Shown here: positions 1-7,054 of the stretch, one piece after another
How the letters are laid out: each line of letters starts with the position of its first letter
Numbering within the stretch: the stretch's first letter is position 1
NCBI GenBank assembly: GCA_945867875.1
Contig: CAMBJF010000042.1
Coordinates: forward strand, 1 to 13,624
Source of the DNA: an uncultured Ruminococcus sp.
GTDB lineage: Bacteria; Bacillota; Clostridia; Oscillospirales; Ruminococcaceae
Direction of reading: 5' to 3'
DNA length: 13,624 bases
Translations under genes and position numbers: made by a program
Notes under the pieces: model-generated
Seen by the model: only the letters and a program-made list of their open reading frames with translations
Told to the model about the DNA's origin: nothing
Databases searched by the model: none

Positions 1-60
1 CCATATATTTCCCGTAAAATCAATAACTTTTTTATTAATTCCCATAAACAACGTACACCG

Positions 61-90
61 AAAAAAAGGAGAAGCCAAAGCCTCTCCCCT
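61..90 (-). terminator. Intrinsic terminator of the GH27 gene
   Basis: Read on the minus strand, GGAGAGGC (87-80) pairs with GCTTCTCC (75-68) around a 4-nt loop, giving 8 bp with one G-U pair. A run of seven T (67-61) follows. It begins 14 nt past the GH27 stop codon. The plus-strand side also has a C/T-rich tail (88-94), so weak bidirectional action is possible. Bases 1-60 are AT-rich and show no feature that I can support. Confidence 0.85.
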
Positions 91-100
91 TTTTCAAATA

Positions 101-1357
101 TTATTCAAATCTGTAAGCCTTTACGCCGTGGAACGGAACTGTTATATCCGCAATCTTGTCAAAAACAGCCCTTTCTCCGCTCCAAAGCTCGGTGCAGTCA
201 AGCTTGTCGGCTGCTTCAAGGTCTGCAAGGTCAAGCTTTACAGTGCCGTCACACTCCCCTGCATTGAACAGCGCAAAATATCCGCCGCCCTCGGCATTTG
301 CGGCAGTCCAAAGGATATATTCGCTGCCGTTTATCTCACGTCTCCATACCTGATGGGAATGGCGGGCGTTTTTGTGCATTTTAAGTATCTCCTCATTGGT
401 GAGCAGGCTCATTGTGAACTTGTCAAAGCCTGTCATCTCGCCGCCTATCATAAGGGGCGAGCGGAAAATGCTCCAGAGGGTGAGCATCGTTATCTGCTCG
501 TTTTCGGTGAATTTGGTGCGGTTTGCGGCATCATAATCCTGAAGTATAGGGCCTATGGGCAGCATATCCGCATCGGGCCAGTGACCCGCTCCCGAATGTG
601 TGCACCACTTTTCCGCACGCTCGAACATTGCGTAAAGCAGCTCCCACTTGTCCCAGAAATCGTCGGTGATGCGCCACATATCCGATACCTGCTTGTAAAG
701 CTCAGCCTTTTCGAGAAGTGCCGCTCCGGGTGAAAGGCTCAGGACCATATCCCGTCCGCAGCTTCTGAGGGACTCACTCAGCATTACAAGCTCCGCTTCC
801 TCATGTGGCAGCTCTCTTGCGATATCGTCGCACTTGATGAAGTCCACGCCCCATGAAGCGTACAGCTCGAAAATGCTGTCATAGTAAGCCCTTGCACCAT
901 CTTTGTCGGGGTCAACGCCGTACATATCCGTGTTCCAAGCGCAGATGCTTGCGGTCTTGGCAATTTCACGGGCAGTCCTGTCAGTGCCCTTTATCTTGGT
1001 GTTGCGGTGAACTGCCTGACGGGGAATGCCTCTCATAATGTGTATGCCGAATTTGAGACCGAGGGAGTGGACATACTCCGCAAGAGGTGCAAAGCCCTTA
1101 CCCCCTGCCGATGAGGGGAAACGGTTCTCCGCAGGGATAAGGCGGGAATATTCGTCCATACAAAGCTCGGTGAATGGGTCATACTCGTGGCTCTTGGCGT
1201 TGGGAGCACTCCACTGAATGTCCACAACAACGTATTCCCAGCCGTACTGTTTGAGATTTTTTGCCATAAATTCGGCGTTCTTTCTTACAATATCCTCGGT
1301 AACAGCTGCGCCGTAGCAGTCCCAGCTGTTCCAGCCCATAGGTGATGTTTTTGTCAT
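101..1357 (-). CDS. GH27 glycoside hydrolase, probable beta-L-arabinopyranosidase (alpha-galactosidase family)
   Basis: A 418-residue retaining glycosidase of family GH27, in the usual size range for a single-module bacterial member: a (beta/alpha)8 barrel followed by a short beta-sandwich. It opens with the family motif MGWNSWDCYG (7-16). By alignment to the family, the nucleophile is Asp177 in FIKCD and the acid/base is Asp233 in WRITDD. Where alpha-galactosidases have two Asp (DDCW/DDGW), this protein has DIQW with Ile47. From memory, the Streptomyces beta-L-arabinopyranosidase carries Ile at this place, so terminal L-arabinopyranose is the favoured substrate; alpha-galactosidase is the alternative. 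There is no signal peptide, so it should act in the cytoplasm on imported oligosaccharides. The start is supported by AAAGGA 8 nt upstream. It lies 60 bp downstream of the GH43 gene on the same strand and has its own promoter and terminator. Confidence 0.88.
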   Translation of the reverse strand: MTKTSPMGWNSWDCYGAAVTEDIVRKNAEFMAKNLKQYGWEYVVVDIQWSAPNAKSHEYDPFTELCMDEYSRLIPAENRFPSSAGGKGFAPLAEYVHSLGLKFGIHIMRGIPRQAVHRNTKIKGTDRTAREIAKTASICAWNTDMYGVDPDKDGARAYYDSIFELYASWGVDFIKCDDIARELPHEEAELVMLSESLRSCGRDMVLSLSPGAALLEKAELYKQVSDMWRITDDFWDKWELLYAMFERAEKWCTHSGAGHWPDADMLPIGPILQDYDAANRTKFTENEQITMLTLWSIFRSPLMIGGEMTGFDKFTMSLLTNEEILKMHKNARHSHQVWRREINGSEYILWTAANAEGGGYFALFNAGECDGTVKLDLADLEAADKLDCTELWSGERAVFDKIADITVPFHGVKAYRFE

Positions 1358-1380
1358 TTTATTCTTCCTTTCATCGGAAA

Positions 1381-1398
1381 TATTATAAGCTTATTATA
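1381..1398. promoter_or_regulatory. AT-rich palindrome over the GH27 promoter -10, possible operator
   Basis: TATTATAAGCTTATTATA is an 18-bp inverted repeat centred on AAGCTT, with eight of nine base pairs matching. It covers the -10 hexamer and probable start of transcription of the GH27 gene, which is where a repressor would bind. It does not resemble the ATTTGT motifs near araA, so if it is an operator another regulator may use it. The sequence is AT-rich, so chance is a real alternative. Confidence 0.35.
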
Positions 1399-1421
1399 CA
1401 TAAAAAATTGCTTCGGGTCAA
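1393..1421 (-). promoter_or_regulatory. Sigma-A type promoter for the GH27 gene
   Basis: On the minus strand, -35 TTGACC (1421-1416) and -10 TATAAT (1398-1393) are separated by exactly 17 bp. The -35 box overlaps the stop codon of the upstream GH43 gene. Transcription should begin near 1386, leaving a leader of about 30 nt. The two hydrolase genes may therefore be expressed both together and separately. Confidence 0.7.
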
Positions 1422-2896
1422 TCCTTATAACTGATATCGAATGAAGAAAATTCGGACTTGCCATTTATAGCATACATTCCGAGGATAACTCCCGTAAAGC
1501 CGCCTGATACCTCGCTTGAAAGGTACTTAGCCTGTCCGCAGCCGAGATGAGTTTCGTTTCCATTTTCAGAAACATAGAAATTATAGAACATACTGTCGGA
1601 GCGGATAATGAGCTTTGCGCTGCCCGAAGAGAGAGGCACGGCGGTCCGGATATGCTTTATTCCGCCGATGTTCAGCTTCAGAACCGCTTCAAAGCCGCTG
1701 TCGGTCTTTCTTACGGCAACGTCATAATGCTCGTTCTCGCAGGAATAAACGGTAACTCCGCCCTCGCCCTCGGAAACGGTAATATCCGCAGTCAGCTCAG
1801 CGTCAAAATCACGCTGGCGGATACCAACAAATGTGGGTGAATCCACATCTTCAAGGGTGATGTCCGTGCCTGTGAGGACGACATTATCTCCCGAAAAATC
1901 GTAATTTTCCATATGAGGGTGACGTAAAAAGCAGCGGCTTACATTGCCCTTGATGTCGGAAAGGGTGTAATGAGTGAGCTTCTTCTGGGCAAAATCACCC
2001 TTGATGTCATACTCAAAGTCGCAGGTGCCGTCCTTGCCCGCATAAAGCCAGCCGTCATTGTCAAAGCCTGCGGGAATGAGGAACACCTCTCTTCCAAGGT
2101 GATGATAGGGCATCCACATATGAATCTGCCTGAAACCAAGGCAGAGAATGTGCCAGTCACCGTTTTTATCTCGGATAAGGTCGCCGTGACCTATGCCCTG
2201 AATGATAAAGGGTGCCTTGTTTCGGTTGGTGATAACTGGGTTGTGGGGGCAGCTCTCAAACACGCCCCAAGGAGAATCGCTGCGTGCGCAGGTTATCATA
2301 TGACCGTACTCCGTGCCGCCCTCAGCTGCCATAAGATAGTATGTGCCGTTTATTTTGTACATATGGGGGCTTTCCAGATATCTTCCGCCCGAGCCCTGCC
2401 AGATGCATTTTGTGGGGGTGAGCTTCTTTCCCGTGGCTATCTCAATTTCACACTGACATACGCCACTCTTGCCGTATTCATCTGTGCCGTTGCTGATGAA
2501 ATATGCCTTGCCGTCATCATCAAAAAGCAGCGAGGGGTCGATTCCGCCCTGATCTACGGAAACGGGGTCAGACCATTCACCGTGGATATCGTCGGTATAA
2601 ACATAGAAATTCTCGTGGGTGGTGTCGTTGGTGGTGACCATATAAAACCTGCCCTTATTGCAGCGGATAGTGGGTGCAAAAACGCCGCCTGAGCTATTCA
2701 CCTTTTCAAGCATAACCTGAGTTTTGCGGGTTAGGACGTGACCTATCTGAGTCCAGTTCACAAGGTCGTCGCTCTCAAAAAGGGGCACTCCCGGGTAATA
2801 CTGAAAGGAGCTGCACACCATATAATATTTTCCATTGTATTCACACACGGAGGGGTCGGGGTAAAAGCCTTTAACAATTGGGTTCGTGTATTTCAT
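1418..2896 (-). CDS. GH43 glycoside hydrolase (beta-xylosidase / alpha-L-arabinofuranosidase type)
   Basis: A 492-residue inverting glycosidase of family GH43. The five-bladed propeller spans about residues 1-300 and starts with NPIVKGFYPDPS. The catalytic set is visible: base Asp14 (YPDPS), pKa-modulating Asp120 (GGIDPSL) and acid Glu175 (YLESPHMYK). His237 in GIGHGDL fits the family's central metal-site histidine. A C-terminal beta-sandwich of the GH43_C2 kind (about 310-492) matches xylosidase/arabinofuranosidase subfamilies, which trim xylo- or arabinoxylo-oligosaccharides from the non-reducing end. There is no signal peptide, so it is cytoplasmic. The start at 2896 has AAGGAG 7 nt upstream; ATG 2902 is too close to that site, and an extension to 2950 adds unlike-family residues. 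It is divergent from eno with 87 bp between them, where I see no convincing promoter. Exact substrate is not decidable from sequence. Confidence 0.92.
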   Translation of the reverse strand: MKYTNPIVKGFYPDPSVCEYNGKYYMVCSSFQYYPGVPLFESDDLVNWTQIGHVLTRKTQVMLEKVNSSGGVFAPTIRCNKGRFYMVTTNDTTHENFYVYTDDIHGEWSDPVSVDQGGIDPSLLFDDDGKAYFISNGTDEYGKSGVCQCEIEIATGKKLTPTKCIWQGSGGRYLESPHMYKINGTYYLMAAEGGTEYGHMITCARSDSPWGVFESCPHNPVITNRNKAPFIIQGIGHGDLIRDKNGDWHILCLGFRQIHMWMPYHHLGREVFLIPAGFDNDGWLYAGKDGTCDFEYDIKGDFAQKKLTHYTLSDIKGNVSRCFLRHPHMENYDFSGDNVVLTGTDITLEDVDSPTFVGIRQRDFDAELTADITVSEGEGGVTVYSCENEHYDVAVRKTDSGFEAVLKLNIGGIKHIRTAVPLSSGSAKLIIRSDSMFYNFYVSENGNETHLGCGQAKYLSSEVSGGFTGVILGMYAINGKSEFSSFDISYKD

Positions 2897-2983
2897 TTTC
2901 ATTCTCCTTTGAAAAATTTTTTTATGATTAATGCCGCAAAAAGCGCACATACTATTTCCAAATCAAAACCGAAAGGAATGGGT

Positions 2984-4240
2984 ATGGATATGTATTCATC
3001 AAGGCTTATTGCGGATATCAGAGGCAGAGAAATTCTTGATTCGAGAGGAAATCCCACCGTTGAAGCGGAGGTTCTCCTCTGTGACGGTTCAGTGGGCTTC
3101 GGACGTGCTCCCAGCGGCGCAAGCACGGGTATGTTCGAGGCGCTGGAGCTTCGTGACGGGGGCAAAAGGTATATGGGAAAGGGTGTTTTAAAAGCTGTTG
3201 AAAGCGTGAACACCATTATCAGGCAGGGACTTTCGGGTATGGACGCAGGCGACACCCGCCGCATCGACAGGAGACTTATTGAGCTTGACGGCACGAGAGA
3301 CAAATCAAATCTCGGTGCGAATGCCATTCTCGCCGCAAGCCTTGCCTGTGCGGACGCTGCGGCAAAGAGCTATGATATGCCCCTTTTCAGATTTTTAGGC
3401 GGTGCAAATGCCGCAAAGCTCCCCGTTCCTATGATGAACATTTTAAACGGCGGCGCTCACGCAGGAAACAATCTTGACATTCAGGAATTTATGATATTCC
3501 CAAAGGGCGCTTCCTGCTTTGCGGAGGGGCTCAGAATGTGTTCCGAGGTGTTCCATAATCTTGCCGCCATTTTAAAGGAAAAGGGGCTGAACACTGCCGT
3601 TGGCGATGAGGGCGGCTTTGCTCCCGAGCTTGAATCCGAGGGTCAGGCTCTGGAGCTTATCCTTGAAGCCGTGGAAAGGGCTGGATATACGGCGGGAAAG
3701 GATTTTCTTATCTCCCTTGATGCCGCCGCCAGCGAATGGAAAGGCGACAACGGCGAATATTTTATGCCCAAGAAAAAGGTCTCCCGAACCGCAGATCAGC
3801 TTATTTCCGAGTGGGAGGAAATATGCTCGAAATATCCCATTTTCTCCATTGAGGACCCTCTTGATGAGGAAGACTGGAGCGGCTGGGAGCGTCTCACCGA
3901 AAAGCTTGGAAAGAAAACTCTCCTTGTGGGCGATGACCTGTTCGTCACCAACACGGAGCGTCTCGCAAAGGGCATTGAGCGTCACTGCGGCAATGCTATC
4001 CTTATAAAGCTCAACCAGATAGGAACGCTCACCGAAACTCTTGATGCCGTCCGAATGGCGCGGGAGAACGGCTATGATGCGATAATCTCCCACCGAAGCG
4101 GCGAGACCGAGGATTCTTTCATTGCCGACCTGTCCGTTGCCCTGAACACGGGGCTTATCAAAACGGGCGCACCCTCCCGTGGAGAGCGTACCGCAAAATA
4201 CAACCGCCTGCTCAGAATCGAAGAGCTTATCGGCAGATAA
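2984..4240 (+). CDS. eno: Enolase (phosphopyruvate hydratase)
   Basis: Interconverts 2-phosphoglycerate and phosphoenolpyruvate in glycolysis, in the cytoplasm, with Mg2+. With the start at 2984 it is 418 residues, slightly shorter than the usual 425-435 but with all key parts: substrate loop SGAST (44-48), His159, Glu209 in GDEGGFAP, metal ligands Asp246, Glu290 (SIEDP) and Asp317, catalytic Lys342 (IKLNQIGT), HRSGETED (370-377) and Lys393 in KTGAPSRGER. Three in-frame ATG codons lie at 2978, 2984 and 2990; AAAGGA (2972-2977) gives the best spacing (6 nt) to 2984. It sits alone between GH43 (divergent) and araR (convergent), an unusual place for a glycolytic gene. Whether it is the only enolase of the genome cannot be told here. 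Confidence 0.96.
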   Translation: MDMYSSRLIADIRGREILDSRGNPTVEAEVLLCDGSVGFGRAPSGASTGMFEALELRDGGKRYMGKGVLKAVESVNTIIRQGLSGMDAGDTRRIDRRLIELDGTRDKSNLGANAILAASLACADAAAKSYDMPLFRFLGGANAAKLPVPMMNILNGGAHAGNNLDIQEFMIFPKGASCFAEGLRMCSEVFHNLAAILKEKGLNTAVGDEGGFAPELESEGQALELILEAVERAGYTAGKDFLISLDAAASEWKGDNGEYFMPKKKVSRTADQLISEWEEICSKYPIFSIEDPLDEEDWSGWERLTEKLGKKTLLVGDDLFVTNTERLAKGIERHCGNAILIKLNQIGTLTETLDAVRMARENGYDAIISHRSGETEDSFIADLSVALNTGLIKTGAPSRGERTAKYNRLLRIEELIGR

Positions 4241-4246
4241 TTTCAC

Positions 4247-4280
4247 AAAATGTCCTGTCTTAAAAGGCAGGGCATTTTTT
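4247..4280. terminator. Bidirectional terminator between convergent eno and araR
   Basis: TGTCCTGTCT (4251-4260) pairs with AGGCAGGGCA (4265-4274) through 10 bp with two G-U pairs, and the loop is TAAA. Flanking AAAA (4247-4250) and TTTTTT (4275-4280) give a U-tract in both directions. The araR stop codon at 4279-4281 touches the T-run, so both genes appear to share this compact hairpin. Confidence 0.85.
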
Positions 4281-5322
4281 ATGAGCTTTCCTTTTCTTCA
4301 AGCCTCCAGGGAATGACCTCGGACACTGCCGCCCTGCCGCCAAGTATATCCATAAGCTTTTTGGCGGCGGTCTCACCTAAATTCACGCCGCAGGAAAGTG
4401 AGGTTATCTTCACGGGGGATATTTCGCTGAGACTGCTGTTGTCAAAGCTCACCACCGCAATGTCACGTGGAACGCTTTTTCCGCAGGCGGTCAGGTATTT
4501 TATAAGATTAAAGGCAATTTCGTCATTGTAGCACACCACCGCTGTTGCGTCACCGATGGAGGAAAGCAGGTCTGAGCCCTCAAATATCTTTTCCTTGGTC
4601 TCGGTGGTGTACCATATCGTTTTACTGTCGGAAATGTAGATATTATGGTCAAACATTGCGGAGATATAGCCCGAATAGCGCTGATGCCCCTGAATGTCGT
4701 CCGCCTTGAAAACGGCGGCAATGCTCTTGTGACCCTTGGCAAGAAGATACGAGGTCAGGTCATACCCGCCCCTGCGGTTGTCGGCGCTGATGCATAAGGC
4801 TCCGTCAAGCTCCTTGTAGCAGCTGTTGAAGAAAACTATGGGTATCTTCATATCGCTTATCTTTTTGTAAAGGTCGGTATTGGGGTTGGGAAAAGCGGTC
4901 TTTGTGCCCTCAACGAGTATCCCCGCAACAGGCTCCCTGATAATGTCCTCCAGTATTTTCCGCTCGGTGCATATGCGGTTGCCCGTGGCGGAAAGAACGG
5001 CGGAAAAATGCTTTTTCGCAAGGACTTCCACTGCGCCGCCAAGCTGGACGGGGAAGATGTAATCATCTATATATGTGGCGATGACAGCCACCTTTCCGCT
5101 GTCTGCGGCAGGATTTTTCATCGTCACCACCGAGCCGCAGCCCTGCTTTTTCTCGATAAGCCCCTTTTCTTCAAGTATGGACAGAGCTTTTCTCACGGTC
5201 TGCCTGCTCACACCATAAAGCTTGGTGAGCTGTTCCTCGGTGGGGAGAAGAGTTCCGTCGGGGTAAAAATGAGTTTCGATATCCTTTGAAAGTGCATTTG
5301 CCACAAATTCGTATTTCTTCAA
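4279..5322 (-). CDS. araR: AraR-type arabinose repressor (GntR wHTH + LacI-like sensor domain)
   Basis: A 347-residue transcriptional regulator. Residues 1-68 are a GntR-type winged helix: LPTEEQLTKLYGVS runs into recognition helix SRQTVRKAL (39-47) and the wing GCGSVV (61-66). Residues about 76-347 resemble the LacI/GalR periplasmic-binding fold that senses a sugar. This domain pairing defines the AraR group, which in Bacillus represses arabinose genes until L-arabinose binds. Position divergent to araA supports the same role. The start is TTG at 5322, because GGAGGTG (5334-5328) lies 5 nt upstream; a TTG at 5346 would put that site inside the gene. Its own promoter overlaps an ATTTGT motif, which suggests autoregulation. 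The effector is inferred, not shown. Confidence 0.88.
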   Translation of the reverse strand: MKKYEFVANALSKDIETHFYPDGTLLPTEEQLTKLYGVSRQTVRKALSILEEKGLIEKKQGCGSVVTMKNPAADSGKVAVIATYIDDYIFPVQLGGAVEVLAKKHFSAVLSATGNRICTERKILEDIIREPVAGILVEGTKTAFPNPNTDLYKKISDMKIPIVFFNSCYKELDGALCISADNRRGGYDLTSYLLAKGHKSIAAVFKADDIQGHQRYSGYISAMFDHNIYISDSKTIWYTTETKEKIFEGSDLLSSIGDATAVVCYNDEIAFNLIKYLTACGKSVPRDIAVVSFDNSSLSEISPVKITSLSCGVNLGETAAKKLMDILGGRAAVSEVIPWRLEEKESS

Positions 5323-5360
5323 GCTTTCACCTCCGATTAAATACAAATTCTCTGATAATT

Positions 5361-5389
5361 ATAATACAACTTTAAGACCAATTTGTCAA
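5361..5389 (-). promoter_or_regulatory. araR: Sigma-A type promoter for araR
   Basis: On the minus strand, a perfect -35 TTGACA (5389-5384) is followed after 17 bp by -10 TATTAT (5366-5361). Transcription should start near 5354, giving a leader of about 32 nt before the TTG start codon. Confidence 0.8.
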
Positions 5390-5475
5390 GCAATATTACT
5401 GTTTATAAGGCGTATCATATGCATAATTGTATATATTTGCTAAATTTGTGCTTGCATCAATGTGCGATTTGTGGG

Positions 5476-5504
5476 TTGAAATTATATTGTTACTGTGATA
5501 GAAT
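5476..5504 (+). promoter_or_regulatory. araA: Sigma-A type promoter for the araA operon
   Basis: -35 TTGAAA (5476-5481), 17-bp spacer and -10 TAGAAT (5499-5504), with an extended -10 TGA just before it. The likely transcription start is near 5511, leaving a leader of about 72 nt that contains the ATTTGT direct repeat. Confidence 0.8.
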
Positions 5505-5582
5505 AATATCAGACAACAGCATTACAGCATTTGTGTCATTTTTATAATTTGTATCATTTAATTGGAAAGGAACGGTATTTTG

Positions 5583-7049
5583 ATGAACAGGATATATTTT
5601 ATCACAGGCAGTCAGGACCTTTACGGCGAGGAAACATTAAAGCAGGCGGCAGCTGACAGCCGTGAAATGGCGGCATTTTTGAGCGATAAGCTGAGTGACA
5701 TTGCGGAAGTTGTATTTGAGCCCGTTGTCACCACTGCGGCAGAAGCGGAAGATGTATGCGTAAAGGCATCTTCCGACAAGGAATGCATCGGCGTTATTAT
5801 GTGGATGCACACATTCTCCCCCGCAAAAATGTGGATTAGAGCCCTCAAATCCCTGAAAAAGCCAATGCTCCACCTCCACACCCAGTTCAATGAAAAGCTC
5901 CCCTATGACACTATTGATATGGACTTTATGAACCTGAACCAGTCCGCTCACGGCGACAGGGAATTTGGCTTTATCTGCACAAGGCTTGGCATAAAGCGTG
6001 AGGTCGTTGTGGGATATTATAAGCACGATGACGTTATCGAAAAGCTCCGCAGCTTTGCCCACGCTGCCGCCGCCGTAAATTTCGGCAGGACAATGAAGGT
6101 AGCAATGCTCGGCAACAATATGCGTGATGTTGCGGTGACTGACGGCGACAGAGTTGAGAGCGAAATTCGCTACGGCTGGAACGTGAATTATTACGGTATC
6201 GGCGATATCGCTGACATTATAAATGATATCACCGAAGAGGAAATCGACGCAAAGCTCAGTGAATACAACGAAAAATACACAATGGCAACTGACAATATCG
6301 CTTCCGTAAGGGAGCAGGCGAAATATGAGGCCGCTCTTGAAAAATTCATTGCCCGTGAAAATATCGGCGCATTTACAGACACATTCCAGGACCTTCACGG
6401 TTTAAGACAGCTCCCCGGAATTGCGGCGCAGAACCTTATGGCAAAGGGCATCGGCTTCGGTCCCGAGGGCGATTACAAGACCGCCGCTCTTGGCGCAGTC
6501 CTCTTCAAAATGGCTGAGGGCAGAAAGGGCGCAACAGGCTTTATGGAGGACTACACATATGACCTGACAAGCGGCAGTGAGCTGGAGCTTGCGGCACATA
6601 TGCTTGAGGTTTCCCCCGTATTTGCCAAAGCAAAGCCCGAAATTCAGGTGCACCCTCTCGGCATCGGCGGCAAGGAAGACCCTGCAAGACTCGTATTTGA
6701 CGGAATAAGCGGCGAGGGAATCGCAGTTTCTATGATAGACCTTGGCGACCGTTTCCGCCTTGTGTGTGCAGACATCACCCTTGTAAAGCAGCCCGAACCT
6801 ATGCCCAAGCTCCCCGTTGCACGGCTTATGTGGAAATTAAAGCCCGACTTTGCAACAGGCGCAGCGGCGTGGATATACGCAGGCGGCGCACATCACGCTG
6901 TTGTGTCCACAGCTCTTACCAAGGAAGATATCCGTCTTTTTGCAAAAATGACCGACACGGAGCTTGTGATAATCGATGACAAGACCGATATAAACACTTT
7001 TGAACAGCAGCTTGCAATGCTCGACGCAACAGCAAGACTTAAGAGGTGA
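5583..7049 (+). CDS. araA: L-arabinose isomerase
   Basis: Converts L-arabinose to L-ribulose in the cytoplasm with a divalent metal (usually Mn2+); the first step of the isomerase pathway. The protein has 488 residues, normal for the family. It starts MNRIYFITGSQDLYGEETL and shows the conserved MHTFSPAKMWI (75-85), HTQFNEKLPYDTIDMDFMN (99-117) and NQSAHGDREFGF (119-130). By comparison with the E. coli enzyme, metal ligands are Glu295 (GPEGDYKT), Glu322 (FMEDYTYDL), His339 and a His of GGAHH (434-438). AAAGGA lies 11 nt before ATG 5583, a rather long spacing; TTG at 5580 in the same frame is a possible alternative start. It is the first gene of a three-gene operon. Confidence 0.97.
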   Translation: MNRIYFITGSQDLYGEETLKQAAADSREMAAFLSDKLSDIAEVVFEPVVTTAAEAEDVCVKASSDKECIGVIMWMHTFSPAKMWIRALKSLKKPMLHLHTQFNEKLPYDTIDMDFMNLNQSAHGDREFGFICTRLGIKREVVVGYYKHDDVIEKLRSFAHAAAAVNFGRTMKVAMLGNNMRDVAVTDGDRVESEIRYGWNVNYYGIGDIADIINDITEEEIDAKLSEYNEKYTMATDNIASVREQAKYEAALEKFIARENIGAFTDTFQDLHGLRQLPGIAAQNLMAKGIGFGPEGDYKTAALGAVLFKMAEGRKGATGFMEDYTYDLTSGSELELAAHMLEVSPVFAKAKPEIQVHPLGIGGKEDPARLVFDGISGEGIAVSMIDLGDRFRLVCADITLVKQPEPMPKLPVARLMWKLKPDFATGAAAWIYAGGAHHAVVSTALTKEDIRLFAKMTDTELVIIDDKTDINTFEQQLAMLDATARLKR

Positions 7050-7054
7050 AAATG

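Larger units (their letters stand above)
5341..5559. promoter_or_regulatory. araR/araA control region: Cluster of ATTTGT motifs, probable AraR operator region
   Basis: ATTTGT occurs on the plus strand at 5381, 5444, 5467, 5529 and 5547, and on the minus strand at 5348-5343. The last two plus copies form a direct repeat, ATTTGTGTCATTT (5529-5541) and ATTTGTATCATTT (5547-5559), 18 bp apart and 12/13 identical, downstream of the araA promoter. The copy at 5381 overlaps the araR -35 box; the one at 5467 lies just before the araA -35 box. The minus copy sits in the araR leader in a context (AATTTGTATTTAAT) like the plus copy in the araA leader. As I recall, Bacillus AraR sites contain ATTTGTAC-like halves, so AraR is the likely binder. 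The region is AT-rich and no long perfect palindrome is present. Confidence 0.5.

Noticed and set aside
2897..2950. Earlier start for GH43 with an extra N-terminal peptide containing two Cys
   Set aside because: AAGGAG lies inside this stretch at the right distance from ATG 2896, and GH43 proteins normally begin close to the NP-x(n)-YPDPS motif.
2738..2983. N-terminal extension of enolase
   Set aside because: It would overlap the start of the divergent GH43 gene, adds residues unlike enolase, and the ribosome binding site at 2972-2977 fits the start at 2984.
2897..2983. Promoters in the GH43-eno divergent gap (for example TATGAT at 2923-2928)
   Set aside because: No -35 box at a suitable distance on either strand; the hexamers found are expected by chance in such AT-rich sequence.
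5637..6398. 253-residue open frame on the minus strand within araA
   Set aside because: Fully antisense to araA, with no recognisable domain; a shadow of the araA reading frame.
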